Assembly: GCA_014529385.2 (NCBI GenBank)
Contig: CM043962.1
Span: forward strand, 127,729,470-127,789,469
DNA length: 60,000 nt
Reading direction: 5' to 3'
Source: Adiantum capillus-veneris
Taxonomy: Eukaryota; Streptophyta; Polypodiopsida; Polypodiales; Pteridaceae
In this document: positions 1 to 11,395 of the stretch, in pieces
How the letters are laid out: every line of letters begins with the position of its first letter
How positions within the stretch are numbered: the stretch's first letter is position 1
Position numbers and translations under genes: made by a program
The notes under the pieces: generated by a model
The model's database searches: none
What the model saw: only the letters and a program-made list of their open reading frames with translations
Told to the model about the DNA's origin: nothing

Positions 1-635
1 CGATTTTCATTTTAAATTCGTTTTCCAATTCGGATTGGAACCTTGTGTAAAAAATTCACCAAAATAGGGTCCATTTATGGCAGCAAAAGTCTTCATGTGG
101 TCTCCTTAGCCTAGACTTTCATTTAATTCCAAAGGACACCTCATGCCATATGAAAGCATGACATTGCTCCTTGACAAAGTTTTGTAATCATGCTTGCAAT
201 AATGCATTAAAATAAGTGTATCTTTGAAATCATGCCACCTAGTGTCCCACTAGGATTTGATTCTCTCCTTGTAGCTATTTAAAAAGAAATATAAGAAAAG
301 TATAAAAAATACATAGAATATATATATATTGGAGTTTACCCTAGATATAGGATCTAGCTAGGGTGTGAGATGATAATGAAATAGTAGAAATAAAGAATCA
401 ATGCTTTTTGCCCCAAGTTAAAGAGGCGGAGCTATTGATGCTTTTCCCATAGTATTTTCTAATGGTAAAGTAAGGATATGTTACCCTTGAGAAAAATAAT
501 AGGATGAGATAGAAGGCTTATTATTATACTTAAATATGCATATGTACACTATAAGAAATATAATTATGTATCTAAAAAAATACAAGATAGATCTTGTAGC
601 ATGCGTTCTCACTATGTACGTGTCACAGCACGACA
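1..635 (-). repeat. Putative 3' LTR (partial) of the minus-strand gypsy element
   Basis: On the minus strand, downstream of the integrase stop, there is a purine run (GAGGGGGTGGA, about 636-650) followed directly by TGTCGTGCTG starting at 635. That is the expected layout of polypurine tract then LTR start. The rest of the block to position 1 is AT-rich and noncoding, and the LTR probably runs off the window. No second LTR copy is present for comparison, so the boundary rests on the purine tract and the TG start only. Confidence 0.4.
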
Positions 636-693
636 TCCACCCCCTCTAAACCTGCACATCCTCCGGTATGTGCCACATTGTCTCTTTGTAAGA

Positions 694-3452
694 TTAGACC
701 TCTTGTACATCTTCCTTGTCTTCTTCTTCACTGGATGATTCCAGAGCTTCATGTTCACTTTGATCTTCACCTGTGTTTTTCTCTTCTTCCTCATCAATAT
801 CTTCTAGATCATTGTCTCCTCTTCTCTTAAACATTTTAATCCTTTTTTCTGCAATGGGAATATTTACTTCTGTACCATCTAGTTCAGACAAGCTGTAAGT
901 AGCATTTTCATGCACATGCTTTACAACATACGGTCCAAACCATCTTTTTGAGAACTTACGCATGACTGTGTGCTGGTTATCAAGGCTACTATCATACACT
1001 AAAACCCAGTCACCTTTGTCAATTGCTTTGCTCCTGAGTCGATGTCTCTTATCAAAATAGTCCTTGTTTTTCAACCTTGCATTTTTGAGTCGTTCTTTTG
1101 CAGCTTCAATGTCTCCAGGTCTTCTCTCTAGCTGCCTTATACGCAGTGCAAGGAGATCTTCCCTACTAAGCCCCTCTTGCCAAGGTAGTACATTCCATGT
1201 GGGAATTGTATCCTCAATCGGCATCACTGGCTTTTGACCATGCATTAGCTCCGCAGGCATGTAGCCAGTTACTGAGCTATGTGTTGTACGATCAGCCCAT
1301 AAAGCATATGGTAACAGTTTTGGCCACTCACCAACTCTTCCTTCGCAAGCCTTGGCCAAAGCTTTGATGATAGGAGGATGCCCTCTTTCACTCTTTCCAT
1401 TGCCTTCAGGGTTGTAAGCTGTAGTAAGAGAAAGCTTGATCCCTAATCTAAAAAAGAACTCCCTTGCTTCTTCGGCATCCAGTTCACCTCGATCTGCAGT
1501 GATTTTTCCCACACAACCATAACGGCAAATCACCTCATCAAGAAGGAATTTGCACACAGCTTCTGTGGTCTTAGCTCTTAATGCTCTTCCTTCAACCTGG
1601 TTAGTTAGGTCCTCTCGTGCAAGAACCAAGTATCTCATGTGCCAGAGTCCTAAAGGCATCGTGACTAGATCCACAACCCATTTATAGTGCATGTCTAGTG
1701 GTTATGTAGGGTGCAATCCATCACGATGTCGAACATTTGAATACATTTGACAAGTTACACATGACTCTACAGACTGAGATACATCTTTATACATACCCTT
1801 CCACCATTATTTTTCTTTCAACTTGGAGAAGGTTGCCCACACACCCCTATGTCCAGCCCATAGACTCTCATGAAACTCTTGCATGAGCTTTACTTGAGTC
1901 TCTTTTTTACATATAACCCGTTGTGGTGTAGCACCCTTTTGTTTAGGATGCTTCCACAAGTAACCATCCCTTAAAAAGTACCCATATGCTTTCCTGCGTA
2001 TCCTCTTTAATTCTTGTTCAGACCAATCATCTTGTTTTGTTAGAGTACTCAAGTACCTTCCAATAGAAAGCCAATCACCTTCATAAAGATCTTTCAAGAA
2101 CAATTCAAGTGAATTAGTCATGCAGACAATGTTACCTTTGACATGAGAGATAGAATAGAATTTTGTGCCTACATCATCTCCCTCATCAATCATTTGCGAC
2201 TCATCTTCATACCTTGCCCTTGATAGCATATCTGCCACTGTATTGTCTTTACCTGCAATGTGCTTAAACTCAGGATTTAAGGACTTAATGTAGGCAATCC
2301 ACCGCAACATAGCAATGTCTGGTGTTGAGCAGCTTGTAATCATCCCAAGAAGTGGTAGACAATTTCTTTCTACAACCACACATGCACCAATTAGGTACTC
2401 TTTCCCACTTTTCAAGACTGTAACCATACCCCATAACTCTCTCTTTATCTGTGGATAGTTTCTTTGGCGAGCACTTAGTACCTTTGCTCCAAATCTTACC
2501 ACATATCTGTGTCCTTCTTTGTCTTCTTGCCCTATTGCCCATCCAATCCCTATAGGACTGGTATCTACTGTCACAATCACTGGCCTTTGACACTCATAGT
2601 CTACCTTTCTCAAAGTCGTTGCTGACTGGAGTAACTCCTTTAGCTTTTTCATGGATTTTACATGTGCTTCTGTCCATTTAAACTTTTGATTCTTTCTAAG
2701 CAGCTGATAAAGAGGATCAGCTACATGTGCATAATGTGGAATCCAAATAACATAGAAGACACATGCTCCCAGAAACCTTCTAACCTCAGTGATGCTAGTG
2801 CATGTTTCTTTCATTCTTTGGATGGCATCTACCTTTGATGGACAAGGTTTCCTACCATATGGCCCGCACATGTGCCCCACAATGAGCACTTCTTTGACAC
2901 CAAACATAGACTTTTTCCCTGACAATGTAAGATTCACTTCTTCCAACCTAGACAAAATTTTATCACAATCATTTATGTGATTTACCACAAACCTGCGACA
3001 TCCCTTGAGATCCAAAGCTTCATCTTTGTCACTTTCCTCACATCCTTTGATAGGCAAATCATCAATGAAAGGCATTGTGATTTGAGGAATAAAGTCACGT
3101 AAGACCTTATTCATTCCATTCATCATATGTGCAACCGAGTTGGTTGCTCCCTGTGGCAAGGTACACATCCTTACCAAACCCAAAGATGTCCTCATGGTTG
3201 TCAAGTCTCTACTTTCGATTGCAAGCTGAAATTGATCATACCCTGAGTAGAGATCCCCCATTGAGTAGATTGCCCTCCCTGCAAACGCCTCTGCAAATTC
3301 ATCCACAATTGGACCTGTACCTACATTTCTAATTGTCACCTTGTTCACTGGTTGCATATCTTGGATGAAGCGTAGAGAACCATTCTTCTTTGGAACTGTG
3401 AACCTCTTATCTTGAGTTTGTGAAGAAGAAGAAGTATAGTATTTTGCCTCCA

Positions 3453-3453
<1 letters not shown>
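694..3453 (-). pseudogene. Ty3/gypsy pol fragment (RT-RNase H-integrase), fungal-looking lineage
   Basis: One minus-strand frame runs from 3453 to 694 and is broken by only two TAA stops, at 1807-1809 and near 1702. It begins inside the reverse transcriptase (KNGSLRFIQDMQPVN), contains the polymerase box as FIDDLPIKG, and continues through RNase H (VDTSPIGIGWAIG, ending HIAGKDNTVADMLSRARY). The integrase HHCC finger follows, then the core (VVDLVTMPLG, ITADRGE, NGKSERGH, the three acidic residues all present), then an acidic tail. Gag, protease and the first RT segment are missing; the frame is cut at a TG/CG microsatellite. In RNase H the segment VERNCLPLLG has Asn where this lineage usually has catalytic Asp. 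From memory the protein most resembles gypsy elements common in fungi, not the usual plant lineages; that is untested here. Confidence 0.85.
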
Positions 3454-3454
<1 letters not shown>

Positions 3455-3498
<44 letters not shown>

Positions 3499-3503
3499 CG
3501 CGC
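3455..3503. repeat. (TG)n followed by (CG)n microsatellite
   Basis: About 18 TG units pass into about 6 CG units. The gypsy pol frame is truncated exactly at this tract, so it marks a rearrangement or deletion junction. Confidence 0.95.
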
Positions 3504-3914
3504 TTGCAAGAGCTCAAGCTCTCTCCTTCTCTATCTTTTTACATGTAGGTCGATTTTGTCAAAGCGCCAAAGCCCTAATCTTGCATTCCAAAATCAACAA
3601 AGCATGAAGTGATTAGCACAAACTAACATTGTTAGAATGCAATCCAAGCCTCTAATTAGGAAAATATCAAAGCAGAAGCACAAAATGTTAGTCCAATTAG
3701 TAGAAAATTAGTGGGAAAGTTAGAAAAAAATAGTGAAACTAGCAAGGAGTTAGTGAGAAATTAGAGTATGTAGGCACACAAATAGCAAAATTTGGTAACA
3801 AATTAGGGAAAATTGAGCACATTGCCTCATGCATGCACATCCAAAATCCACAAAACAACAAACACACAAGTGAAATTAGTGAAGACACTAGTGAGAACAT
3901 CTTTTTGACTATGC
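3504..3914. other. Non-coding spacer, nothing recognised
   Basis: AT-rich sequence with short degenerate reiterations of TTAGTGAGAAATTAG-like words around 3690-3770. No LTR edge or coding similarity was seen. The minus-strand copia that follows would need a 3' LTR here, and none is present. Confidence 0.6.
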
Positions 3915-5534
3915 CATAATTACACTAACATAGGCCATCGCTTACCAAGAATGCAGCCTTCATAAACATGCTTAACATGTGCTTCAAGATGTGGCAAAGA
4001 AGCAACCATATCAGATTTCTGCAACCGCCACAAATTGGTAAAATGCAGATGCCCAAAACATGCATGTCAAAGTTTTCCATCTGAAATAGCCTTAGAATCC
4101 ACAACTGCATTTGCAAACTTGTGCCTACACTTGTCATACAAATTGAGCTTATACAATCCATGACATAAAATGTTTGATGCAACAATCTCACCACCAAAAC
4201 TGAGATCGTGAACTGTGCATATGTGATCCATAAATTTCACAACAAGACCAAGTCTAGCAAGTGCAGATACAAACAAAAGGTTCTTCTTGATCCCATGTAC
4301 ATAAAGTGCATCAACAAGTGTGAAAGAACTGCCATTCACAGCAATCAGCACAATCTTTCCATCTCCCTTGATCGGATAAGAGGCATTGTTGGCACAAGTG
4401 GCTGAATTCCCATGAGGGATATCCTCGAGAGAGGTAAATAAGTCACGATGAGATGTAGTGTGATTTGTAGCACCACTGTTAAAGTGCCACACATGAGCAT
4501 ATACAGTAACATACATGCATCATGGACAGAAGGATCATAAGTGCACTCTGCACTAAAAGCCCATTTTGCATCAACATCGGCATCATAATCTCCTTTCACA
4601 AAAAACTCAACAATATTTGCATTTATAGTGGAACCAGCCTCTTTCTTCTTAGCCTCTTTGCCTTCAGCTTAGGACACTGCTTGATCAAGTGATTATTAGC
4701 TTTACAATAATGGAAAAGTATCTTCTTTTTTTCCTTTTCACTAGAATTTCCAGAAAAATTCATGCCATCAAAAGCATTGGGAGCATGTGATTTAACACTT
4801 GAAAAAGAACCATGAGAAGTCGTTACATTGCTATTACCACCTTTTCTTTGACCAGCAATAAAACTGCACACTGTTTAGCCCTTTTTTTTGGAAAGTGACT
4901 CTTGCGACAGCAATGTGAAAAATGCATCAAACTTGACAACTTTTGGATTTCCTTGGGTCATAAGTCTCCAAGTACTAGCAAAAGTCTGGTAAGAATCTAA
5001 CAAAGCATCGAGAACAATCTGCACAAGGAAAATGTCAAAAATGACTTCGCCTGTTAAAAAAATTTGCTCATTAATATCCTTGACACCAACAAGGAAATTG
5101 TCCGTCTCATCTTCCTCATGCATAATCTTCCACTCCAGCTCTTTACGCAACAATGCAATTTTAGACTCATTGTGACTTACATAAAGACCAACCATAATAT
5201 CCCAAGCCTGTTTTGTAGGTTTTGTTGAAGGAATATGAGGAGTAATAGTGCACTTTACAGACAACGCAATCAATGCATGAGCATGCACATCTCTTACATC
5301 CCAACGAGCTTACTCAGCCGTAGGCAAAACAACTCTGGCACCAAATCCTGCAACATCCTCAACATCGGCTACATCTTCAGAACCAGGACGTACATCGATG
5401 CCTTGTAGAATATTTCAAACGCCAATTGACACAAGGACATGTTGCATCATGTAAGCCCACATAGGATAATTTTCCCCACCCAATCTATTGCCAGCAGCAA
5501 ACATATTGAGCACATCTGTGTTGTTGCCAGCCAT
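3915..5534 (-). pseudogene. Copia family A, older copy: gag, zinc knuckle, protease, start of integrase
   Basis: Minus-strand gag starts at the ATG at 5534-5532 (MAGNNTDVLNMF). It carries a copia-type gag domain (KQAWDIMVGLY, NESKIALLRKELEWKI), a damaged zinc knuckle (FHYCKANNHLIKQC, first Cys replaced by Phe) and a protease-like segment with NSGATNH where DSGA is usual. A GAG-pre-integrase stretch follows (DALYVHGIKKNLL, HGLYKLNLYDKC), stopping near 3915. In-frame stops near 5417, 5310 and 4877 fit CGA or CAA changed to TGA or TAA. Integrase core, RT, RNase H and the 3' LTR are gone. The plus-strand copy at 6508-9763 matches it closely in the overlap, so both are one family. Confidence 0.8.
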
Positions 5535-6162
5535 GGCAAAAATTGTCCTAAAAGAGAAGAAATGAAGCGAGACCAACACGTGCTATATAGCACAACCTGT
5601 AGAAAATTGTAAGGGACCTGTTATGCAAAGAACGGTACTGACAAAGATCCTACACAAAATAACAAAATTGCATGTGCACCACTACTTGTAGTGAAAACAT
5701 AGGCCAAAATGAGCCCAAATCAAAAATCTGACCTGATGAAGCTATTTGAGCTTACCCAAAGTGTTTGTCGATCTGTTGACGCTCACCAAAGCTCAAAGAA
5801 ATCTATTTATATGTTGAGACCTGCTAACAATCCTAACCCTATGGCCTTGAGGCCATAAAGAGACATATTTTGGATTATTCTAAAGCCATGAGATATCTAA
5901 AAATAGAACCCTATGGCTTGAAGGCCATAAGAAACTTAGTCAAGGAAATCATCTAATGCAAGAAGATAGTGAAATAGAAAATGAGACTTGTGTTCTAGAG
6001 CTTCAAGGCATAAATGTTTCTCCAAGTATACTTCTAGACACCACCATCATGGACAAAGGACTAATGTAGCTAGATAAAGATTAGGAATCTCTAGACAATG
6101 AGGAGCATGAAGTGAGTAAGCATGTGATGGAGATGCTAGCGATTAAGCCCGAGAGGACACAA
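5535..6162 (-). other. Untranslated leader of the older family A copia
   Basis: Lies between the primer-binding site and the gag start of the minus-strand copia. It contains a local near-duplication of a CTATGGC(C)TTGAGGCCATAA word (about 5840-5930). No open frame of interest. Confidence 0.6.
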
Positions 6163-6179
6163 CCTGCTCTGGTACCAAT
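6163..6179 (-). promoter_or_regulatory. Primer-binding site (initiator-Met tRNA type)
   Basis: On the minus strand, ATTGGTACCAGAGCAGG follows directly after the LTR end (CCAACA). It matches the usual TGGTATCAGAGC site complementary to the 3' end of initiator Met tRNA with one difference. Confidence 0.8.
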
Positions 6180-6304
6180 TGTTGGAAATAAGGTTACAGG
6201 GAAACACACACAACTTGGAGAAGATGAAGGAAGCTCAAGGCACACAACAGAGAGTGTTTTACTTAGAGTGCAATAGAAAGATAAGATAGCCCTAGAGTGA
6301 TGGA
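6180..6304 (-). repeat. 3' half of the older copia's 5' LTR (split by insertion)
   Basis: Reverse complement of the second half of the family A LTR, ending CCAACA next to the primer-binding site. It stops at the duplicated target ATGGA (6300-6304). The missing first half lies at 10071-10174, on the far side of the younger element; together the halves make one LTR of about 230 bp. Confidence 0.9.
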
Positions 6305-6507
6305 TGTTACCATATACATGTGGTACTAATGTGTGTGAACACACTAGGACCGTCAAGGCATTTTTCCCCTCTTTAGGAGGGTTTTTTCTCCATGCATTGT
6401 ATATACGCCCATCACTCTAGGGCTATCTATATTTCCAATCCACACTAAGTAACACACTCTCTATTGTGTGTCTTGAGCTTCTTTCATCTTCTCCAAGGTG
6501 TGTGCCT
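6305..6507 (+). repeat. 5' LTR of the younger family A copia
   Basis: Aligns with the 3' LTR at 9839-10065 but loses its last 20-25 bases where it joins protease coding sequence. Both sides share a CTCTRCAG-like word, so an internal deletion through microhomology is likely. The deletion removed the primer-binding site and gag. Confidence 0.85.
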
Positions 6508-9500
6508 TCTCTACAGAGTGCACTTACAATCCTGCTATCCATGATGCATGCATGTCAATCACTGTAGATTCACATGTGTGGTATTTCGATAATGGTGTTA
6601 CAAAGCACATTACCTCACATCGTGGATTGTTCACCTCTCTCAAGTCTGTCCCTCATGGGAATTCAATCACTTGTGCAAACAATGCCTCTTATCCGGTTCA
6701 GGAGTTGGAAAGATTGTGCTTACTGTTGCAAATGGCAGTTCTTTCACACTTGTTGATGCACTTTATGTACTTGGGATCAAGAAGAATATTTTGTCTATAT
6801 TTGCACTTGATAAACTTGGACTTGTAGTCAAATTTGTGGATGACAGATGTATAGTTCATGATCTCAGTTTTGGTGACGAAATTGTTGCATTTGGGCTTTT
6901 GTGTCATGGGTTGTATAAGCTCACTTTTTATGACAAGTGTGGACAAAATTTTGCAAATGCAGTTGCAGATTCAAGAGCTATTCCAGATGAAAAACTTTGG
7001 CATGCACGTTTTGGTCATCTGAATTTTGCGAGTTTGCGGCATTTGCAGAAATCTGATATGGTTGCTTCTTTGCCGCCTCTTGAAGCACCTGTCAAACATG
7101 TTTGTGAAGGCTGTATTTTGGGTAAGATGCAACGTTCAAAGTTTCCAAAGGATGGTTCAGTTAGGGCCACATGCAGGTTGCAGCTTGTGCAGAGTGAGGT
7201 GTGGGCCCATGCAAACTCTATCCCTGGGCAATTACCTTTACTTCATGACTTTCATTGATGATTACTCAAGGCATGCATGGGTATTTTCACTTAAAGAAAA
7301 GTTTGAAGTTTTTATGTGCTTCAAACAATTTCTGGCTATGGCTAAAAATGTCTCAAAATGTACTATGGGCACCCTCCGTTCCTATCGAGGGGGGGAGCAT
7401 ATGTCTCATGAATTCAATGCATTTCTGGCTAGTCGTGGAATAAAACACCAATGTTTAGTGCCTTATACACCTCAGTAAAATGGTGTTGCTGAGAGGAAAA
7501 ATAGGTCATTTACGGAAATGGCACGATGTATGGTTAAAAGTCAAGCTTTGCCGCATTCTTTTTGGCTTGAGGCCATCATGTGTGCCACTTATGTACTAAA
7601 CAGGTGTCCTACAAAAGCTTTGCAGTCTATTACGCCATATGAAGCATGGCATGATAGAAAGCCTTCTATTGAGAACATGCGTGTTTTTGGATGTTTGGCA
7701 TATGCTTTGGTGCCACAAACACAACGCAGAAAATTGGATGATAAGGCTATCAAATATATTTTTGTTGGTTATAGTGCTGAAAGCAAAGGTTACAGGTTGT
7801 ATCATCTACAAACAAATCATATTCTGGTTTCACGGGATGCAGTGTTTGTGGAAGATTATGTTCAGCCCTTGTTGTCATGTACTAGAGACAGTAATGTAAG
7901 CTCATGGGACATTTATGACACTTTGTTGCCTCTTCTCAGTGGTGGAAGTTCGAATGTAAATTCCAATGAGGCAAATGTATAGCCTATGGGGGTTTCTAAA
8001 AATATTACAGATCATCCTATTACTGATGCAGATGTGCATGATGTACTTGATGAGGAAAGGGCTGAAAATGAGCAGGCTAGAGGTATGCCAAAATGGTTGG
8101 TGCATACATTGCGTGACAGTAAATTGGATGCACCGTTGTCTAGTCGTACTCGTCCAGGCTCTTGCCATGCATCTTATGCATCAGATTGTTAGGCTTTGGT
8201 TGTGTCTAGCTTACATGATGTTGAGGAGTCTCTGTCTTTTGATGAAGCACAAAATTTTGAAAATTGGATGGTTGCCATGTAATCAGAATATGATGCACTT
8301 ATAGAAAATGACACATGGACTTTATATGATTTGCCTCCTGGCAAAAAGGCCATTGGTACAAAGTGGGTTTACAAGTTGAAACGCAAGCCGGATGGTGAGA
8401 TCGATCGCCATAAGGCTCGACTTGTTGCAAAGGGTTATGCACAGCAAAAAGGCATAGATTATGAAGAGACTTTTGCTCCCACTTGTTGTATGACTACTGT
8501 ACATTTTCTATGTGCATTGGCAACTCATTTTGGTTGGGATGTACATCAATCAGACATTGTTACTGCTTTTTTGAATGGTGACATATTTGAGGAAGTTTAT
8601 GTAACGCGGCCTCGCGATTTTGTCAAGAAAGGACAAGAGGACAAGGTGTGCAAATGTAACAAGGCTTTGTATGGGTTGAAGCAATCTCCTTGTGCTTGGT
8701 ATGAGAAAGCTGACACTCATTTGGTCAAACAAGGCTTTCGTAACACTCCAATAGAAAGCACATTGTATGTAAAGCGTGAGGGTGATGTACTTCATTGTGG
8801 TTCTTTATGTAGATGATTTGCTGATCACTGGACCAAATGAGAGACATATTGCTGAATTTAAGGCTGATTTGAATGCTACTTTCAAGATGAAAGATTTGTG
8901 GTTGTTGCATCATTATTTGGGTATACAGTTTAAGCAGTGTGATGGTGGTATTGCCTTGTGTCAGAAAAGTTACATAGAGACATTGCTATGTAAGTTTGGA
9001 ATTGAGGATTGCAAACCTATTGCCACTCCCATGGAAACAAGTTTGAAATTGAGTCTTCATGATGTTGGTGATCCTACTGATGTCACTCTTTACCAAACTG
9101 CTATTGAATGCCTCATTTATGTATGCAACACGAGGCCAGATATTCAGTTTGTAGTCTCACAGGTCAGTAGATTTATGCATAGCCCAAGGTCTAAGCATTG
9201 CCAGGCTGTCAAGTGGATTTTTTGCTCCCTTAGTGGCACTTTACATCTTGGCTTGTTTTATCCCAAGGGAAGATCATTGTCGCCAGACTTACATGCTTTT
9301 TCGGACTCAAATTTGACTGGTTGTTTTGACACGTGAGTGTCAACAAGTGGTTTTGGTTTCATGCTTAGCAGTTCATGTATATCATGGTTGAGCAAGAAGC
9401 AACCTACTGTGGCCACTTCAAGTTGTGAGGCTGAGTACAGGGAAGTCTTCACAGCTACGGTTGAGTGTGTATGGCTCAGACACCTTATGGCTGATTTGGG

Positions 9501-9763
9501 TGTTGGACAGGACACTGCCAACACTATCTACACTGACAGTCAGAGTGCATTGGCAGTTGCGAGGAACCGAGTTTTTCATGCTCGCACAAAGCACATTGAG
9601 GTGCATTACCACTACGTCAGGGAGAGGCTCTCATCAGGAGAGATCAGCTTGGCTTATGTGCCAAACACAGGATAACCTTGCAGATCTTTTCACAAAGGCA
9701 TTGTCTCGTGAGATTCTCGAAGCTTTCCACAAAGCTTTGGGCTTACTCCCCTTTCTGGACTAA
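6508..9763 (+). pseudogene. Copia family A pol remnant: protease, integrase, RT, RNase H
   Basis: Coding order is Ty1/copia: protease-like segment (WYFDNGVTKH, DNG instead of DSG, 6580), GAG-pre-integrase with HHCC (KLWHARFGHLNF, HVCEGCILGK), integrase core (YFMTFIDDYSRHAWVF, NGVAERKNRS), RT (KWVYKLKRKPDGEIDRHKAR to LYVDDLLITG near 8810) and RNase H (DSNLTGCFDT, SSCEAEYREV, DSQSALAVARN). Two integrase catalytic positions are altered: VQSEVW for a usual HSDVW, and LRSYRGGE for LRSDRGGE. Frameshifts lie near 6690, 7210, 8790 and 9670. Stops include those near 7476, 7979, 8190, 8280 and 9336; several fit CAA or CGA changed to a stop. It cannot encode active enzymes. Confidence 0.88.
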
Positions 9764-9838
9764 TCATGTCCTCAGGGCATGGCACTTCCCTTTACTCATA
9801 TGCCAGCTCTTGTTCACCGCGTCACTCCAAGGGGGATT

Positions 9839-10065
9839 TGTTACCATATACATGTGGTAGTGATGTGTGTGAACACACTAGGACCACTGGGGCATTTTTT
9901 CGATCTTTAGGAGGTTTTTTCCCCCGTGCATTGTATATACGCCCATCACTCTAGGGCTATCTATCTTTCCATTGCACACTAAGTAACACACTCTCTATTG
10001 TGTGCCATGAGCTTCCTTCGTCTTCTCCAAGCTGTGTGCATTTCTCTGCAAGCCTAATTCCAACA
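9839..10065 (+). repeat. 3' LTR of the younger family A copia
   Basis: Starts TGTTACC just after a purine tract (AAGGGGGAT, 9829-9837) and ends CCAACA, giving 227 bp. It contains a TATATAC word near 9940. Confidence 0.9.
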
Positions 10066-10070
10066 ATGGA

Positions 10071-10174
10071 CATATATACAATGCACAGGGGAAAAAATGT
10101 CCTAGTGAGGGCAAACATGCCTAGACAGTCCTAAGTGTGTTCACACACATCACTACCACATGAATATGGTAACA
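10071..10174 (-). repeat. 5' half of the older copia's 5' LTR
   Basis: Reverse complement reads TGTTACCATATTCATG from 10174 and matches the first half of the family A LTR down to the insertion point. It pairs with 6180-6304. Confidence 0.9.
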
Positions 10175-10224
10175 CGGCATTCATTACATTACATTCCTTT
10201 GAACTATCCCTTGGCAACTAGCAT

Positions 10225-10925
10225 TATTAAGCCCATCTCTTTATTCTTTGCAATTAACTAGGGTTAGCATTGACAACATGGACCTAACTCAAGATGATGC
10301 CACTACTGAAGAATGTTGGCTTGTGAACTATCTCGTGACAAGGCTTCAACAAGCCCTGGGCAATCCTACCCCTACAAGCCAAAGTCCCAACACCGGCTTC
10401 AATCACATGGCCTTCTTCCTATGGACAAACAAGAGAGAGCTCCTTTGAGGCCTCATTGTGAGACTTCAAGAAGAGGAACCTCTTTGAATATTGAGAAAGA
10501 AGCGCAAGAGGATGCTATGCACCATGGACTGTCAAAGGGGAGGAATGGGGATGACACCCCTAACACCTTTGATAGTGATGTGGAAATAGAGGAAGCACTC
10601 ATCACCTTCTTCTTCCTTTCCCTCTTCCTCGTCGTCACTACCAACTTCTCTTTATGAATGGAGTGACCCTCCATCCAAGAAATCAAGGGGGAGAGATAAA
10701 CGAAGGAGGTATCTATCTTGGAGAAGGTCATAAGCTAAGAAAGTTCAAAGAGGGAGGAAAGAACATTATCTTCTTCACCTATGATGGAACTTTTGGGGCT
10801 ACCGACAAGGTGTTGGCCCTCATCCAACAGTTTGATGCGGCTTTTGGAGACAAACATTTTTCGGAATCTTCTAAGCTATGCACCGTCTCCATGCACTTCC
10901 AAAAGTCGGCTCGTCAATGGTGACC
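10225..10925 (+). pseudogene. Chromovirus leader and gag fragment
   Basis: Matches the gag start and leader of the chromovirus at 46635-55571. LVNYLVTRLQQALGNP corresponds to LVNYLVSRLQQAMSNP there, and the block YDGTFGATDKVLALIQQFD at 10780-10840 is nearly identical to the gag core at 49450-49520. It ends abruptly after SARQW at 10922, where the related gag reads on. Frameshifts and stops lie between 10440 and 10700. The fragment is on the same strand as, and directly upstream of, the Penelope-like reverse transcriptase. I read that as juxtaposition, not a true fusion. Confidence 0.75.
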
Positions 10926-10929
10926 AAAT

Positions 10930-11348
10930 ATTTGTGTCCCCTCTAAGCCACCCAAACTCGGTCCAATCATCAAATCCAATAAATCACATTCTCATCATCC
11001 CTTCATCAATAAAGCACAACCTCATCACCCTTTCCCCCAATCCAAAACCAAACCATTTAAAACAAACTCTCCCACTAGCTCTCCCCCTAGTTCTCCCCTT
11101 TCCAAAAAGTGTAAATTCCCTCCCTCACACTACTCCAAAGAGCCTACCGTGCCACCTACATATCCTCTCAATCACATCCATAATCTCTTTTCCCCAAAGC
11201 CTCCACTAACTTCAAATCCCCTCTCTTCTTCACGTAACAATCATGTGCTTCATCCTAATTGCAACTCTTTGGATTCGCGAAAAGGAAAAGGGAGGAGGGA
11301 CTAGGGCTAACCCACCCAACTTCATGGGTACATTTACTTTTTGATAAG

Positions 11349-11395
<47 letters not shown>

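Larger units (their letters stand above)
6305..10065 (+). mobile_element. Copia family A, younger copy inserted in the LTR of its own family
   Basis: The element begins TGTTACCATATACATG at 6305 and ends CTAATTCCAACA at 10065. The same five bases, ATGGA, flank it at 6300-6304 and 10066-10070, and the two halves of a minus-strand LTR of the same family lie outside these. It therefore inserted antisense into the 5' LTR of an older relative. The internal region lacks gag: the 5' LTR passes directly into protease coding near 6508. Its LTRs differ at many positions by eye, so the insertion is not recent. Confidence 0.92.
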
